From: Paludibacteraceae bacterium
GTDB lineage: Bacteria > Bacteroidota > Bacteroidia > Bacteroidales > Paludibacteraceae
Length of the DNA: 64,000 nucleotides
Direction of reading: 5' to 3'
Assembly: GCA_017464025.1 (NCBI GenBank)
Contig: JAFUEI010000003.1
Span: 1 to 64,000, forward strand
Shown: positions 33,655-42,365 of the stretch, one piece after another
How the letters are laid out: every line of letters begins with the position of its first letter
Position numbering within the stretch: the first letter of the stretch is position 1
Notes under the pieces: generated by a model
Databases searched by the model: none
What the model was told of the DNA's origin: nothing
The model's input: only the letters and a program-made list of their open reading frames with translations
Position numbers and translations under genes: made by a program

Positions 33655-34910
33655 AAGCGTTAATGTTCGGTTGGGAGTTCCCTCCCCATATTTTGGGCGG
33701 TTTAGGCACAGCCAGCTACGGTCTGACGCGCGGCATGGCGCAGCAGGAGGACATGCACATCACCTTCGTCATCCCCAAGCCCTGGGGTGACGAGGACCAG
33801 TCGTTCCTTCGCATCATCGGCGCCAACTCGGTGCCCATCGTCTGGAAAGACAACCCCTACGACTATGTCCGCCAGCGCATGGAAGGCCGCATGTCGCCCG
33901 AAGAGTATTACCACTTGAGAAACGGCATCCACTATGACTACACGCGCATCGGGACCGATGACCTCGGCTGTGTCGGGTTCTCGGGCCGCTATCCCGACAA
34001 CCTGATTGAGGAGATAGGCAACTACGAGGCGGTGGCATCGGTGCTGGCCCACAGTTTAGACTTCGACATCATCCATTCGCACGACTGGCTGACCTACCCC
34101 GCCGGCGTGTTTGCCAAGCATATCAGCGGCAAGCCGCTCGTCATTCACGTACATGCCACCGACTTCGACCGCTCGCGCGGCAATGTGAACCCCACCGTCT
34201 TCGCCATTGAGAAGCGCGGTATGGAGGAGGCTGACCACATCATGTGCGTGAGCAACCTGACACGCAACACGGTGATAGAGAAATACGCCATCAACCCCGC
34301 AAAGGTGAGCACCGTGCACAACGCCGTGGAGCCGCTGCCCCATCCCGAGGAGTTCACCAAACACCCCCGGAAGGACAAAGTGGTGACGTTCTTAGGACGT
34401 ATCACGATGCAGAAGGGTCCGGAGTTCTTCGTAGAGGCGGCAGCCCGCGTGCTCCAGAAGACGAAAGGTGTACGCTTCGTGATGGCCGGCTCGGGCGACA
34501 AGATGAACGAGATGATAGACCTCGTTGCCAAGCGTGGCATTGCCGACCGCTTCCACTTCCCCGGCTTCATGCGCGGGAAGCAGGTGCAGGAGATGCTGGC
34601 CGAGAGCGATGTATATATCATGCCTTCCGTAAGCGAGCCCTTCGGTATCTCTCCGCTTGAGGCCATGCAGGTGGGCTGCCCGAGCATCATCAGCCACCAG
34701 TCGGGCTGTGCCGAGATTCTGACGCACGCCATCAAGACCGACTATTGGGACATCGATGCCATGGCCGATGCGATATACAGCATCGTCAAATATCCGGCCA
34801 TGTACAAATCGCTGAGCGAACTCGGCCGCGAGGAAGTGAACAACATCCGCTGGTACGATGCCGGTCTGAAGGTGCGTGCCATCTACGACAAAGTAATCTA
34901 CAACCGATAA
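33651..34910 (+). CDS. Glycogen synthase-like glycosyltransferase
   Basis: 419 residues of GT-B fold. N-terminal MFGWEFPPHILGGLGTASYG is the donor-loop GGLG signature, and SEPFGISPLEAMQVGCPSII gives the E-x7-E motif of retaining transferases. In this operon position it is taken as the glycogen (alpha-glucan) synthase of Bacteroidetes, using UDP- or ADP-glucose; nucleotide preference is not visible. ATGA overlap with the debranching gene. Confidence 0.88.
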   Translation: MKALMFGWEFPPHILGGLGTASYGLTRGMAQQEDMHITFVIPKPWGDEDQSFLRIIGANSVPIVWKDNPYDYVRQRMEGRMSPEEYYHLRNGIHYDYTRIGTDDLGCVGFSGRYPDNLIEEIGNYEAVASVLAHSLDFDIIHSHDWLTYPAGVFAKHISGKPLVIHVHATDFDRSRGNVNPTVFAIEKRGMEEADHIMCVSNLTRNTVIEKYAINPAKVSTVHNAVEPLPHPEEFTKHPRKDKVVTFLGRITMQKGPEFFVEAAARVLQKTKGVRFVMAGSGDKMNEMIDLVAKRGIADRFHFPGFMRGKQVQEMLAESDVYIMPSVSEPFGISPLEAMQVGCPSIISHQSGCAEILTHAIKTDYWDIDAMADAIYSIVKYPAMYKSLSELGREEVNNIRWYDAGLKVRAIYDKVIYNR

Positions 34911-34973
34911 TAACAACCCCCAAGAACCCTGTCCCCCGCAGGTATCCCTCACAGAGGGGTCGGGGGAGGTATT

Positions 34974-36260
34974 ATGAAAAATATAAGCTTTTGCTTCCAG
35001 TTCCATGCCCCATACCGCCTGAAGAGGTATCGTTTCTTTGAAATAGGGCAGGACCATTATTATTACGATGACATGCAGACCGAGGAGCACATCTCCTGGT
35101 TGGTAGAGACGAGCTACATGCCTCTGTGCCAAACCCTGAAAGAGATGATACAGTTCTCCCACGGCAAGTTCCATTGCGCCCTGTCGGTGAGCGGAATCAT
35201 GCTTGAGATGTTCCAGCAGTTCGCCCCCGAGATGATAGACGTGCTCAAAGAACTGGCCCAAACCAAATGCGTGGAGTTTGTCTGCACGCCTTACGCCTAC
35301 TCGCTGGCATCGGAGTACAACGGACACGAGTTTGAGAACCAGCTCCGCCAGCACGCCGCACAGATAGAAGAACTCTTCGGACAGAAACCTTCTACGGTGT
35401 GGAACACCGAGTTGCTCTACTCCGACGAGACCGGCGACCGTCTGCTCCAACTCGGCTACAAGACCGTGATGACAGAAGGAGCCAAGCACATCCTTTCGTG
35501 GAAGTCGCCCAACTACGTCTATAACTCCGCAGTCAGCCCGAAGCTCCGCCTGCTGCTGCGCAACACGGCACTCAGTGACGAGCTGTCGTTCCATTTCTCT
35601 GACCCCAACTGGAAGAATTTCCCGATGGATGCCGAGAAGTACGCCAGCCAGCTGAACGGACTCCCTGCCGAGGAGCAACTCGTCAATATCTGGGTAGGTG
35701 CAGAGACCTTCGGTGTGCGGCAGTCGGCCGACACCGGCATCTTCGCCTTCCTTAAGGCACTACCCTTCTACTGTTTAGAGCGTGAGATAGGTTTCGTCAC
35801 TCCCGCCGAGGCCGTGAAGAAAGCCGCCGTAAACGATGCCATTCCCGTGCCCTATCCCCTCACATGGACGGGTGAAGCCAAGGACCTCTCCGCCTACAAC
35901 GGCAACGATCTCCAGCAAGAGGCCATCCAGAAACTCTATCAGGTGGCGGAGCGCGTGAACCTCTGCTCGGACAAGCGTCTGAAGCGCGACTGGCTCATTC
36001 TGCAGGATGTGAACCACCTGCGCTACATGAACCACGCGGATGCCGCAGGCAGCCCCTACGAATCGGCCTACGATGCGTTCACCAACTACATGAACGTGCT
36101 CTCCGACTTCCTCCAGTTGGTGGACGAGCAATACCCGACCACCATCGAGAACGAAGAGCTGAACGAGCTGCTGACCACCATCAACAACCAGGAGAAAGAG
36201 ATTGCCACCCTGGAAGAAGAGGTGAAGAAACTCCGTAAGAGAAAGGCGGCCAAAGAATGA
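34974..36260 (+). CDS. GH57 alpha-amylase family protein
   Basis: 428 residues. GH57 motifs: CFQFHAPYRLKRY at the N-terminus, EFVCTPYAYSLAS, and KPSTVWNTELLYSD with the candidate nucleophile Glu. A C-terminal coiled coil (EKEIATLEEEVKKLRKRKAA) ends the protein. Cytoplasmic; probably a 4-alpha-glucanotransferase or amylase acting on stored glycogen. A GGGGGAGGT ribosome site lies 5-13 nt before the ATG. It overlaps the RluA gene by 4 nt. Confidence 0.9.
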   Translation: MKNISFCFQFHAPYRLKRYRFFEIGQDHYYYDDMQTEEHISWLVETSYMPLCQTLKEMIQFSHGKFHCALSVSGIMLEMFQQFAPEMIDVLKELAQTKCVEFVCTPYAYSLASEYNGHEFENQLRQHAAQIEELFGQKPSTVWNTELLYSDETGDRLLQLGYKTVMTEGAKHILSWKSPNYVYNSAVSPKLRLLLRNTALSDELSFHFSDPNWKNFPMDAEKYASQLNGLPAEEQLVNIWVGAETFGVRQSADTGIFAFLKALPFYCLEREIGFVTPAEAVKKAAVNDAIPVPYPLTWTGEAKDLSAYNGNDLQQEAIQKLYQVAERVNLCSDKRLKRDWLILQDVNHLRYMNHADAAGSPYESAYDAFTNYMNVLSDFLQLVDEQYPTTIENEELNELLTTINNQEKEIATLEEEVKKLRKRKAAKE

Positions 36261-37180
36261 GAAGCACCGCCCCCAAGACCCGCGAGACGTATCTCAGCGC
36301 CAGCGGCGACACCACCCTCATGCCGTTCCTTCTGCTCAAGATGGGCGGCATGAGCCGTAACGGCGTGAAGCAACTTCTTTCCCACCGCCAGGTCAGCGTG
36401 AACGGAGCCGTGGAGACGCGCTTCGACCGTGCCTTGCATGCGGGCGACAAGGTGAAGATCACCACCGGCACCAGCGGCCGCGAGCTCACCCACCCGAAAC
36501 TGCGCGTCGTGTATGAGGACGACCACCTGTTGGTGGCCGAGAAGAAGCCCGGTCTGCTTACCGTGGCCACCTATGCAGGCTCCCATGAGGTGACCTGCTT
36601 CTCCCTGCTGAAGAGTTATGTGCGGCAGAAGAACCCGCGGGCGGGCATCTATGTGGTGCACCGTCTCGACCGCGAGACCTCGGGTCTGTTAGTGTTTGCC
36701 AAGACCCCCGAACTGCAGCACTATATGCGCGACTACTGGCGCGAGATTGTGACGCGCCGCACGTATGTAGCCGTCGCAGAAGGGCTGTTCAGTAAGCCAG
36801 CGGACAAGATAACCACCTGGTTCACGGAAGACCCAAAAACCACGATGGTCTATAGTTCGCCTGTTGACGACGGGGGCAAGAAAGCCGTCACCAACTACAA
36901 GGTGCTGAAAGCGAAAGCTCCCGAGGGAGCCGACCCACGCACAGGCTATTCGTTAGTGGAGCTCAACCTTGAGACAGGGCGCACCAACCAGATACGCGTT
37001 CACTTAGCGGGAATAGGACACCCTGTGGCAGGCGACCGCAAATACGGCTCCGGCAACGAGCCTCCCATCGACCGCCTCGCGCTTCACGCCCGTGTGCTGG
37101 AGTTTATCCATCCCGTTACGGAGGAGAAGGTGTGCTTCGAGACCCCGGTCCCCCGCGAGTTCCTGAAGATATTCCGCTGA
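36257..37180 (+). CDS. RluA-family 23S rRNA/tRNA pseudouridine synthase
   Basis: 307 residues: N-terminal S4 RNA-binding domain (MGGMSRNGVKQLLSHRQVSV) and catalytic domain with the Asp motif YVVHRLDRETSGLLVFAKT, then TGRTNQIRVHLAGIGHPVAG. It converts uridines in structured RNA to pseudouridine; the exact site (RluC/RluD type) cannot be told. ATGA overlap with the GH57 gene places it in the glycogen operon, a common Bacteroidales arrangement. Confidence 0.93.
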   Translation: MRSTAPKTRETYLSASGDTTLMPFLLLKMGGMSRNGVKQLLSHRQVSVNGAVETRFDRALHAGDKVKITTGTSGRELTHPKLRVVYEDDHLLVAEKKPGLLTVATYAGSHEVTCFSLLKSYVRQKNPRAGIYVVHRLDRETSGLLVFAKTPELQHYMRDYWREIVTRRTYVAVAEGLFSKPADKITTWFTEDPKTTMVYSSPVDDGGKKAVTNYKVLKAKAPEGADPRTGYSLVELNLETGRTNQIRVHLAGIGHPVAGDRKYGSGNEPPIDRLALHARVLEFIHPVTEEKVCFETPVPREFLKIFR

Positions 37181-37203
37181 CCTTGGAACGTCTGTACAAT
37201 AAT

Positions 37204-37238
37204 AGCAGTATGCCGCACATGCCGGCATACTGCTCTTT
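37204..37238 (+). terminator. Terminator of the glycogen/RluA operon
   Basis: AGCAGTATGCC (37204-37214) and GGCATACTGCT (37224-37234), 11-bp stem, then CTTTATATA. Confidence 0.75.
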
Positions 37239-37239
37239 A

Positions 37240-37285
37240 TATATAGGAAGGGATAACTCTGATATATAGGAAGGGATAACTCTGA
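37240..37285. repeat. Perfect 23-bp tandem duplication
   Basis: TATATAGGAAGGGATAACTC + TGA occurs twice in tandem (37240-37262, 37263-37285) in the gap between convergent operons. Confidence 0.95.
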
Positions 37286-37333
37286 GACCAACCCTGACAG
37301 GTCGGATAGTTTCCTGCCGAAGCAGGGAGGTGG

Positions 37334-38014
37334 TCAGTCTTCGGCGAGGAGGTCAGGGCGGCGGTCGCGGGTGTGACGGAGAGACTCTTCGTAGAGCCAT
37401 TCTTCGACCTTGGCCTGATTGCCAGAGAGCAGGATATCAGGCACGCGCCAGCCTTTGTACTCGGCGGGGCGGGTATAGACCCCCGCCTCCAAGAGCCCAT
37501 CCTGAAAAGAGTCGGAGAGGGCGGACGTCTCGTCACCCAAGGCTCCCGGGAGCAGTCGCACGATGGCATCGGTCATCATAGCCGCCGGCATCTCACCGCC
37601 GGTGAGCACAAAATCGCCTATACTGTACTCTTTGGTAATAAGGTGGTCGCGCACGCGCTGGTCCACGCCCTTATAGTGTCCGCAAAGGATGATGATATTC
37701 TCCATCATGGAGAGACGGTTGGCCGTCTGCTGGGTGAAGCGTTCGCCATCGGGAGCCGTAAAGATGATCTCATCGTAACGGCGCTCGGAGGTGAGCTTCG
37801 TGATAAGGCGGTCGATAGGCTCAATCTGCAGCACCATGCCTGCTCCGAAGCCGAAGGCATAGTCGTCAATCTTGCGGTGCTTGTCGAGGGTATAGTCGCG
37901 CAGGTTGTGCACATATATTTCAGCCAAGCCTTTGTCCTTGGCCCGCTGTATGATGGAATGGTTGAGGGGCGATTCGAGCAGTTCGGGGACTGCGGTGAGG
38001 ATGTCTATTCGCAT
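37334..38014 (-). CDS. trmD: tRNA (guanine-N1)-methyltransferase
   Basis: 226 residues. Methylates G37 of tRNAs reading CNN codons, preventing frameshifts. SPOUT knot motifs [14 protein letters not shown] and [20 protein letters not shown] bind [19 protein letters not shown] is the active-site region. Here it lies downstream of yidD on the minus strand rather than in the rpsP-rimM-trmD-rplS operon of many bacteria. Confidence 0.96.
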   Translation of the reverse strand: MRIDILTAVPELLESPLNHSIIQRAKDKGLAEIYVHNLRDYTLDKHRKIDDYAFGFGAGMVLQIEPIDRLITKLTSERRYDEIIFTAPDGERFTQQTANRLSMMENIIILCGHYKGVDQRVRDHLITKEYSIGDFVLTGGEMPAAMMTDAIVRLLPGALGDETSALSDSFQDGLLEAGVYTRPAEYKGWRVPDILLSGNQAKVEEWLYEESLRHTRDRRPDLLAED

Positions 38015-38058
38015 GGCGACGGGAGTATTATCACAGCCTCAAGACGGCTGTATATTAT

Positions 38059-38124
38059 GTTTATCTATCGTATATGTATCGTATATCTATCGTGTATCTA
38101 TCGTGTATCTATCGTGTATGTATC
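38059..38124. repeat. Six 11-bp tandem repeats between yidD and trmD
   Basis: Units of GTGTATCTATC type (GTTTATCTATC, GTATATGTATC, GTATATCTATC, two of GTGTATCTATC, GTGTATGTATC) lie in the 139-bp gap upstream of trmD. Confidence 0.95.
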
Positions 38125-38153
38125 GTAGTCGGCATCGTATTGGCGGGGGAGTG

Positions 38154-38375
38154 TCAGGGTACGGGGTCGTAGCCGGAACCTCCCCACGGGTGACATCGTG
38201 CGATGCGCTTGAGGCCGAGCCAGCCGCCTTTGAAAATGCCGTATTTGAGGACGGCCTCGACCATATACTGGCTGCAGGTGGGGGTATAGCGGCAGGAAGG
38301 CGGGGTAAGCGGCGAGATGCAGTAGCGGTAGAAATAGACCGGCAGCAGGAAGATTTTACGGAGGAAGGTTCGCAT
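38154..38375 (-). CDS. yidD: Membrane protein insertion efficiency factor YidD
   Basis: 73 residues with the family cysteine pattern [20 protein letters not shown] and [37 protein letters not shown] at the end. Assists YidC-dependent membrane protein insertion at the inner membrane. Follows rnpA as usual. Confidence 0.95.
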   Translation of the reverse strand: MRTFLRKIFLLPVYFYRYCISPLTPPSCRYTPTCSQYMVEAVLKYGIFKGGWLGLKRIARCHPWGGSGYDPVP

Positions 38376-38392
38376 GGGATGAGCAGAGCGTT

Positions 38393-38452
38393 AGAGCGTG
38401 TCAGTGTCAGGGCGTGTCAGTGTCAGAGCGTGTCAGTGTCAGAGCGTGTCAG
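38393..38452. repeat. 16-bp tandem repeats between rnpA and yidD
   Basis: About 3.7 copies of AGAGCGTGTCAGTGTC fill the 83-bp gap. Confidence 0.95.
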
Positions 38453-38458
38453 ACAGCG

Positions 38459-38914
38459 TCAGCAGGCAGAGAGTCTGGCAAGGGCTTTCTGCATGGCACG
38501 TGTGATGTCGGTATAGGGTAGTTCTTCTTTGGCTATATAGTTGAAGGCCACCCGCAGGCGGATCTGCTTGTCAGCGCAGACTTGCCTGAGGGGTTCGGCA
38601 TTGAGGCGCCACGCCTCGCGCATGAGCCGCCGGATGCGGTTGCGCCGGTTGGCCCGTTTGAAGAGGGCCTTGGGAGCCCAAATCAGGACGGAGACGGGGG
38701 AGGCAGGGGAGACGGGGGAGACGGGGGAGGATGGGGAGGTAGAGGAGGTAGGGCAGGAGGATGTTTCTATAGAGTTTATGGAGTCTATAGACAGAGATAG
38801 CCATGTGACGCGCAGAGGCCAGCAGGTGAAGTGTCTGCCGGTGGCGTAGAGATGCTTAATGCGGATTGGTCCGCATAACTTCTCTTCCTTAGGAAAGCTG
38901 TAGCCGTTCTGCAT
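38459..38914 (-). CDS. rnpA: Ribonuclease P protein component with low-complexity insertion
   Basis: 151 residues (usual 110-135). Protein subunit of RNase P, which matures tRNA 5' ends. N-terminal part SFPKEEKLCGPIRIKHLYAT and RNR signature FKRANRRNRIRRLMREAWRL are normal. Between them residues ~43-74 (38693-38788) are an insertion of Ser/Pro/Thr repeats (SSTSPSSPVSPVSPASPVS) whose DNA combines the GTCTATAGAC palindrome and a GGGGAGAC minisatellite that occur between genes nearby. The insertion lies in the loop before strand VLIWAPK, so the fold may tolerate it. Confidence 0.9.
   Translation of the reverse strand: MQNGYSFPKEEKLCGPIRIKHLYATGRHFTCWPLRVTWLSLSIDSINSIETSSCPTSSTSPSSPVSPVSPASPVSVLIWAPKALFKRANRRNRIRRLMREAWRLNAEPLRQVCADKQIRLRVAFNYIAKEELPYTDITRAMQKALARLSAC
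38783..38792. repeat. GTCTATAGAC palindrome, copy 1 (inside rnpA)
   Basis: 10-bp perfect palindrome preceded by GA; further copies at 38985, 51944 and 53846. Here it lies in the inserted segment of rnpA. Confidence 0.85.
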
Positions 38915-38984
38915 GCGGATGGAGGGGAGTTATGGAGGGGATGAGGCTATGGAGACTATCTATAGAGTCTATGGATTCTACAGA

Positions 38985-38994
38985 GTCTATAGAC
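38985..38994. repeat. GTCTATAGAC palindrome, copy 2
   Basis: Between rnpA and hemD, within a longer stretch of TCTATAGAGTCTATGGATTC-type repeats (38951-38994). Confidence 0.85.
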
Positions 38995-39021
38995 AAAGAG
39001 AACTATGTGAGGGGGCGAGGG

Positions 39022-39777
39022 TCAGCGGATGCGCTTATGGTTTTCCTTGAGGAAGGCATCGATAGCGCCAGTGATGCTGGGGTGCTCGGGCGTAGGTGTC
39101 TCGATATCAACACGGAGTCCTGCATCGCGCAGCGCCTGCGCCGTGCCCTGTCCGAAACAGGCGAGTATGCGCTCGCCCTGCTCGAAGTCGGGATAGTTGT
39201 TGCGGAAGACGTTGACCCCTGTAGGTGTAAAGAGCACATACATGTCGAAGTCCTTCTTCTCCGCTTCGGTGAGATTGTTTTCGACGGTGCGGTAGAATAC
39301 GCAAGGAATGATGGTGATACGGTGGCGTGCAAACATCTGGATGACGTCATCGTTGTGAATGTCGGACATGACCATGAGGAACTTGTCGTTGGGCCGGCGC
39401 TTCATCATAGGGATGAGTTCTTCCATCTTGTTGTGGGGTCCGAAGAAGACCTTGCGCTTGCGATACTGGATGTACTTCTGGAGGTAGTTGGCCACAGACT
39501 CGGAGATGCAGTAGTAGTGCTGCGTGTCAGGAATGTTGATGCGCATTTCCTGGCAGAGGTGGAAGAAATGGTCCACACCGAGACGGGAGTTGAAGAGGAT
39601 GGCGTTATAGTCCAGAATGTTGATATGCTGGGCGCGGAACTCACGGGGTGTGAGCTCCTCAACGCGGATAAACTGGTTGAAAGTGATGTTGACGCTGTAC
39701 TTCGACTGGAGGTCAAAATAGGGCGATTTGTCGGAAGCAGGTTTCGGTTGCGAAACCAGTATATTCTTTACCTTCAA
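39022..39777 (-). CDS. hemD: Uroporphyrinogen-III synthase
   Basis: 251 residues, starting at TTG 39777 because the only upstream in-frame codons lead to a stop with no ATG. Opening LKVKNILVSQPKPASDKSPY and YNAILFNSRLGVDHFF match Bacteroidales HemD. It closes hydroxymethylbilane to uroporphyrinogen III. The other heme genes are not in the window. It follows the DUF4271 gene on the same strand. Confidence 0.85.
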   Translation of the reverse strand: MKVKNILVSQPKPASDKSPYFDLQSKYSVNITFNQFIRVEELTPREFRAQHINILDYNAILFNSRLGVDHFFHLCQEMRINIPDTQHYYCISESVANYLQKYIQYRKRKVFFGPHNKMEELIPMMKRRPNDKFLMVMSDIHNDDVIQMFARHRITIIPCVFYRTVENNLTEAEKKDFDMYVLFTPTGVNVFRNNYPDFEQGERILACFGQGTAQALRDAGLRVDIETPTPEHPSITGAIDAFLKENHKRIR

Positions 39778-39802
39778 AGCGTTAGTTACTTTTAGTTTCT
39801 AC

Positions 39803-40462
39803 TCAGTTAACAATAGCCTCAGCGGCCAAAACCATCCCGCAGAGGGGTACGATTTCGAGGGTGCAAAGGTACAAAAAAATATAGAAACCAGCGAGTAAAT
39901 TCGTAAAAAAAAGTCGGAAGGCCTTCATGAGCCAGACGGCGAGGGCGGCAGCAAGCAATACGGCGAGGCCGACCAGCAAGGCCTGGCGGGAGATGAAGGG
40001 CGTGAAGAGAACGACCAGAAGAAAGGGATAGAGGAGGAATGAGAATACGTTTGCGAGGTTGGCGGAGTGCAAGCGTGCAACAGCGAAAGCCTTGAAATCC
40101 AGGAAAAGCCAGAAGGTGTAGGCAGAAAGCAGGTATTGCAGGAAGACCGCAGCCACCACGAGGAGCCATATCAGCAGGTAGGAGAGGAAGCCGAAAGAGC
40201 CGGTATGGAAGACCGAGACATAGAGTGCGAGGGCGAAGATGCCGGTCTTATAGAGCATCAGTGCGGCTTCTCCGTAGATATTCTTTACGGTTGCGGAGAA
40301 GATGCTGTCGCGCTCCTTGACGTCGAAGAGGGCGCGCAGGGAGTTGAGCACGGTGCCGCGCTGCATGCGGTCGGCCAGGAGCAAGAGGACGAGCAGCAAT
40401 GCCATCACCCAAGCCGTCCACGGCTCGGAGAGGGGAGAGGATATGCGAGGCAGAAAAGGCAT
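39803..40462 (-). CDS. DUF4271 membrane protein
   Basis: 219 residues with six to seven hydrophobic segments (WTAWVMALLLVLLLLADRMQ, YLLIWLLVVAAVFLQYLLSA, LLVGLAVLLAAALAVWLMKA, LAGFYIFLYLCTLEIVPLCG). Family of unknown function that stands next to hemD in many Bacteroidales. Starts 12 bp after the LOG gene. Confidence 0.85.
   Translation of the reverse strand: MPFLPRISSPLSEPWTAWVMALLLVLLLLADRMQRGTVLNSLRALFDVKERDSIFSATVKNIYGEAALMLYKTGIFALALYVSVFHTGSFGFLSYLLIWLLVVAAVFLQYLLSAYTFWLFLDFKAFAVARLHSANLANVFSFLLYPFLLVVLFTPFISRQALLVGLAVLLAAALAVWLMKAFRLFFTNLLAGFYIFLYLCTLEIVPLCGMVLAAEAIVN
39864..39871 (-). promoter_or_regulatory. -7 element for hemD
   Basis: Minus-strand TACCTTTG inside the last codons of the DUF4271 gene, 87 bp before the hemD start; -33 match (CTCG) is poor. 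Confidence 0.4.
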
Positions 40463-40474
40463 GAGCGGCGGGGT

Positions 40475-41062
40475 TCAGAGTTGTGCCTGTTTGCGTACGG
40501 AAGCGTCCCATGCGGGCTGTGCGAGCAGTGCGGGAAGGACTTCTTCGGGTGTGGAGACGGCCGTGTACATCGTCTGATGGATGGGTCGCATAAAGCGCTG
40601 AGTGACCATGCGGTCGAGACAGAGGAGCAAGGGGTCGTAGTAGCCGCCGGTGTTGAGTATGACGACGGGTTTGGTATGGAGCCCGAGCTGTTTCCATGTG
40701 AGGCACTCAAGGAGTTCTTCGAAGGTGCCTATTCCTCCCGGGAGAGCCACCATAGCATCGGCGATGCGGCAAATGGAAGCCTTCCGCTCGTGCATATCGG
40801 CCGTCACGAGGAGTTCGGTGCAGGCCTCGTGGCACCAGCCCTGTTCGACCATAAACTGCGGTATCACGCCCGTCACTACGCCTCCGCGCTGCAAGACGGC
40901 ATCGGCGAGGGCTCCCATCAGGCCGACCTTTCCGGCCCCATAGACGAGACGGATACCGGCATCGGCGAGGGCAGTGCCCAGCCGCCGTGCGGCATCGAAA
41001 TAGAGAGGGTCCACCTGCATGGAAGAGGCGGCATATACGGCGACGGAAGAAAGCGTGGTCAT
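40475..41062 (-). CDS. LOG-family (TIGR00730) protein
   Basis: 195 residues with the signature VALPGGIGTFEELLECLTWK. LOG proteins are cytokinin-riboside-monophosphate or nucleotide 5'-monophosphate phosphoribohydrolases; in bacteria they often act as nucleotide nucleosidases. Rossmann-like start SSVAVYAASSMQVDPLYFDA. A TACCTTTG -7 box at 41148-41155 on the minus strand serves it. Confidence 0.92.
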   Translation of the reverse strand: MTTLSSVAVYAASSMQVDPLYFDAARRLGTALADAGIRLVYGAGKVGLMGALADAVLQRGGVVTGVIPQFMVEQGWCHEACTELLVTADMHERKASICRIADAMVALPGGIGTFEELLECLTWKQLGLHTKPVVILNTGGYYDPLLLCLDRMVTQRFMRPIHQTMYTAVSTPEEVLPALLAQPAWDASVRKQAQL

Positions 41063-41147
41063 GACAGCATTTTATATCGGATTACATATCGGTTATCGCA
41101 CGGCCAGGGGCAAGAGACCGCGTCGAACCAGAGGCGTTTGGCGGTTG

Positions 41148-41155
41148 CAAAGGTA
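41148..41155 (-). promoter_or_regulatory. -7 element for the LOG gene
   Basis: Minus-strand TACCTTTG; no -33 match at 20 nt. Confidence 0.45.
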
Positions 41156-41173
41156 CGCTTTTTATTTGATATA

Positions 41174-41205
41174 TTTGCCACATCGGCAAAAAAAGTGTAC
41201 CTTTG
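41174..41205 (+). promoter_or_regulatory. Promoter of the GNAT-fur pair
   Basis: TTTG (41174-41177), 20 nt, TACCTTTG (41198-41205): perfect consensus. It is divergent from the LOG promoter. Confidence 0.8.
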
Positions 41206-41234
41206 CGGCTCATTAACCAAACGAGTATATAACT

Positions 41235-42365
41235 ATGGCAGTAACGATAGTACCCATCAGCAAGAAGAAAGACATCCGCCGTTTCGTGCAGTTCGGCAAC
41301 GACCTGTACAAAGACTGCCCGCAGTATTGTCCTCCGCTTTTCGGCGACGAGGTGGACACGTTCAACACGAAGAAGAACCCCGTGTTTGACGTGGCGGAAT
41401 GCCAATTGTTCCTTGCGATGCGGGGGGAGAGGATAGTGGGCCGCGTGGCCGCTATCATCAACCACCGCGCCAACGAGCACTGGGGGGTGAAGAAGGTGCG
41501 CTTCGGCTGGATAGACTTCATTGACGACAAAGAGGTGTCGCGCGCGCTGTTAGACGCCGTAGCGGCCTGGGGGAAAGCCAAAGGCATGAACATCCTGAAC
41601 GGTCCGGTAGGCTTCACCGATCTTGACAAGGAGGGTCTGCTCATCGAGGGCTACGAATACCTGGCCCCGTTAGCCTCACTGTACAACTACCCATACTATG
41701 CCGAGCATCTGGAGGCCTACGGTCTGACGAAGGAGAACGACTGGATAGAGATACAGATATATCCGGGCGGGGATGTGCCGGAGCGTGCTGCGCGCATCGC
41801 CAAGATAGTGGCGCAACGCGGTCACTACAGCGTGGCCAAGGTGCGCAACGTGAAAGAGCTGCTGAAACGCTTCGGCTACAGCTATTTCGACGTGATAGAC
41901 CAATGCTACCAGCAACTGTACAACTTCCAGCCCCTGACGCAGCGGCAGAAGGAATACTACAGCAAATACTACTTCTCAATACTGAACTTCGACTTCGTGA
42001 CGCTTGTCGTGAACGAGAAAGACGAGATTGTGGGCTTCGGCATCGGGATGCCCGACATCTCGGAGGCCTGCCGCCGCTGCGGGGGCAAGTTGTTCCCCTT
42101 CGGTTGGTATCATCTGCTGAAGGCCCTGAAGGCAAAGAAGATGGAGCACTTCGACCTGCTTCTGATAGGTGTGCGTCCGGACCTGCAGGGGACGGGCATC
42201 AACGCCATGATTATCGCGGAGCAGTATCCGTACTTCCTGAAATACGGCATCAAGACGGTGGAGACGACCTCCATCATGGAGAGCAACTGGAAGAACCAAG
42301 CCAACTGGGAGATGTTCCCCCACAAGCAGCACAAGCGCAGACGAGCCTATGCAAAAGAAATTTGA
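41235..42365 (+). CDS. GNAT-fold N-acetyltransferase family protein
   Basis: 376 residues, a type conserved in Bacteroidales. Start MAVTIVPISKKKDIRRFVQF; LFLAMRGERIVGRVAAIINH and LIGVRPDLQGTGINAMIIAE (acetyl-CoA pyrophosphate loop of R/Q-x-x-G-x-G/A type) support the GNAT fold. Substrate unknown. It overlaps the Fur-family gene by 17 bp. Confidence 0.8.
   Translation: MAVTIVPISKKKDIRRFVQFGNDLYKDCPQYCPPLFGDEVDTFNTKKNPVFDVAECQLFLAMRGERIVGRVAAIINHRANEHWGVKKVRFGWIDFIDDKEVSRALLDAVAAWGKAKGMNILNGPVGFTDLDKEGLLIEGYEYLAPLASLYNYPYYAEHLEAYGLTKENDWIEIQIYPGGDVPERAARIAKIVAQRGHYSVAKVRNVKELLKRFGYSYFDVIDQCYQQLYNFQPLTQRQKEYYSKYYFSILNFDFVTLVVNEKDEIVGFGIGMPDISEACRRCGGKLFPFGWYHLLKALKAKKMEHFDLLLIGVRPDLQGTGINAMIIAEQYPYFLKYGIKTVETTSIMESNWKNQANWEMFPHKQHKRRRAYAKEI

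Noticed and set aside
34392..35678. A 428-codon minus-strand open frame
   Set aside because: It spans the ends of two well-supported glycogen genes on the other strand.
38059..38452. Short tandem arrays that might be read as a CRISPR
   Set aside because: Units of 11 and 16 bp lie end to end with no unique spacers, and no cas gene is present.
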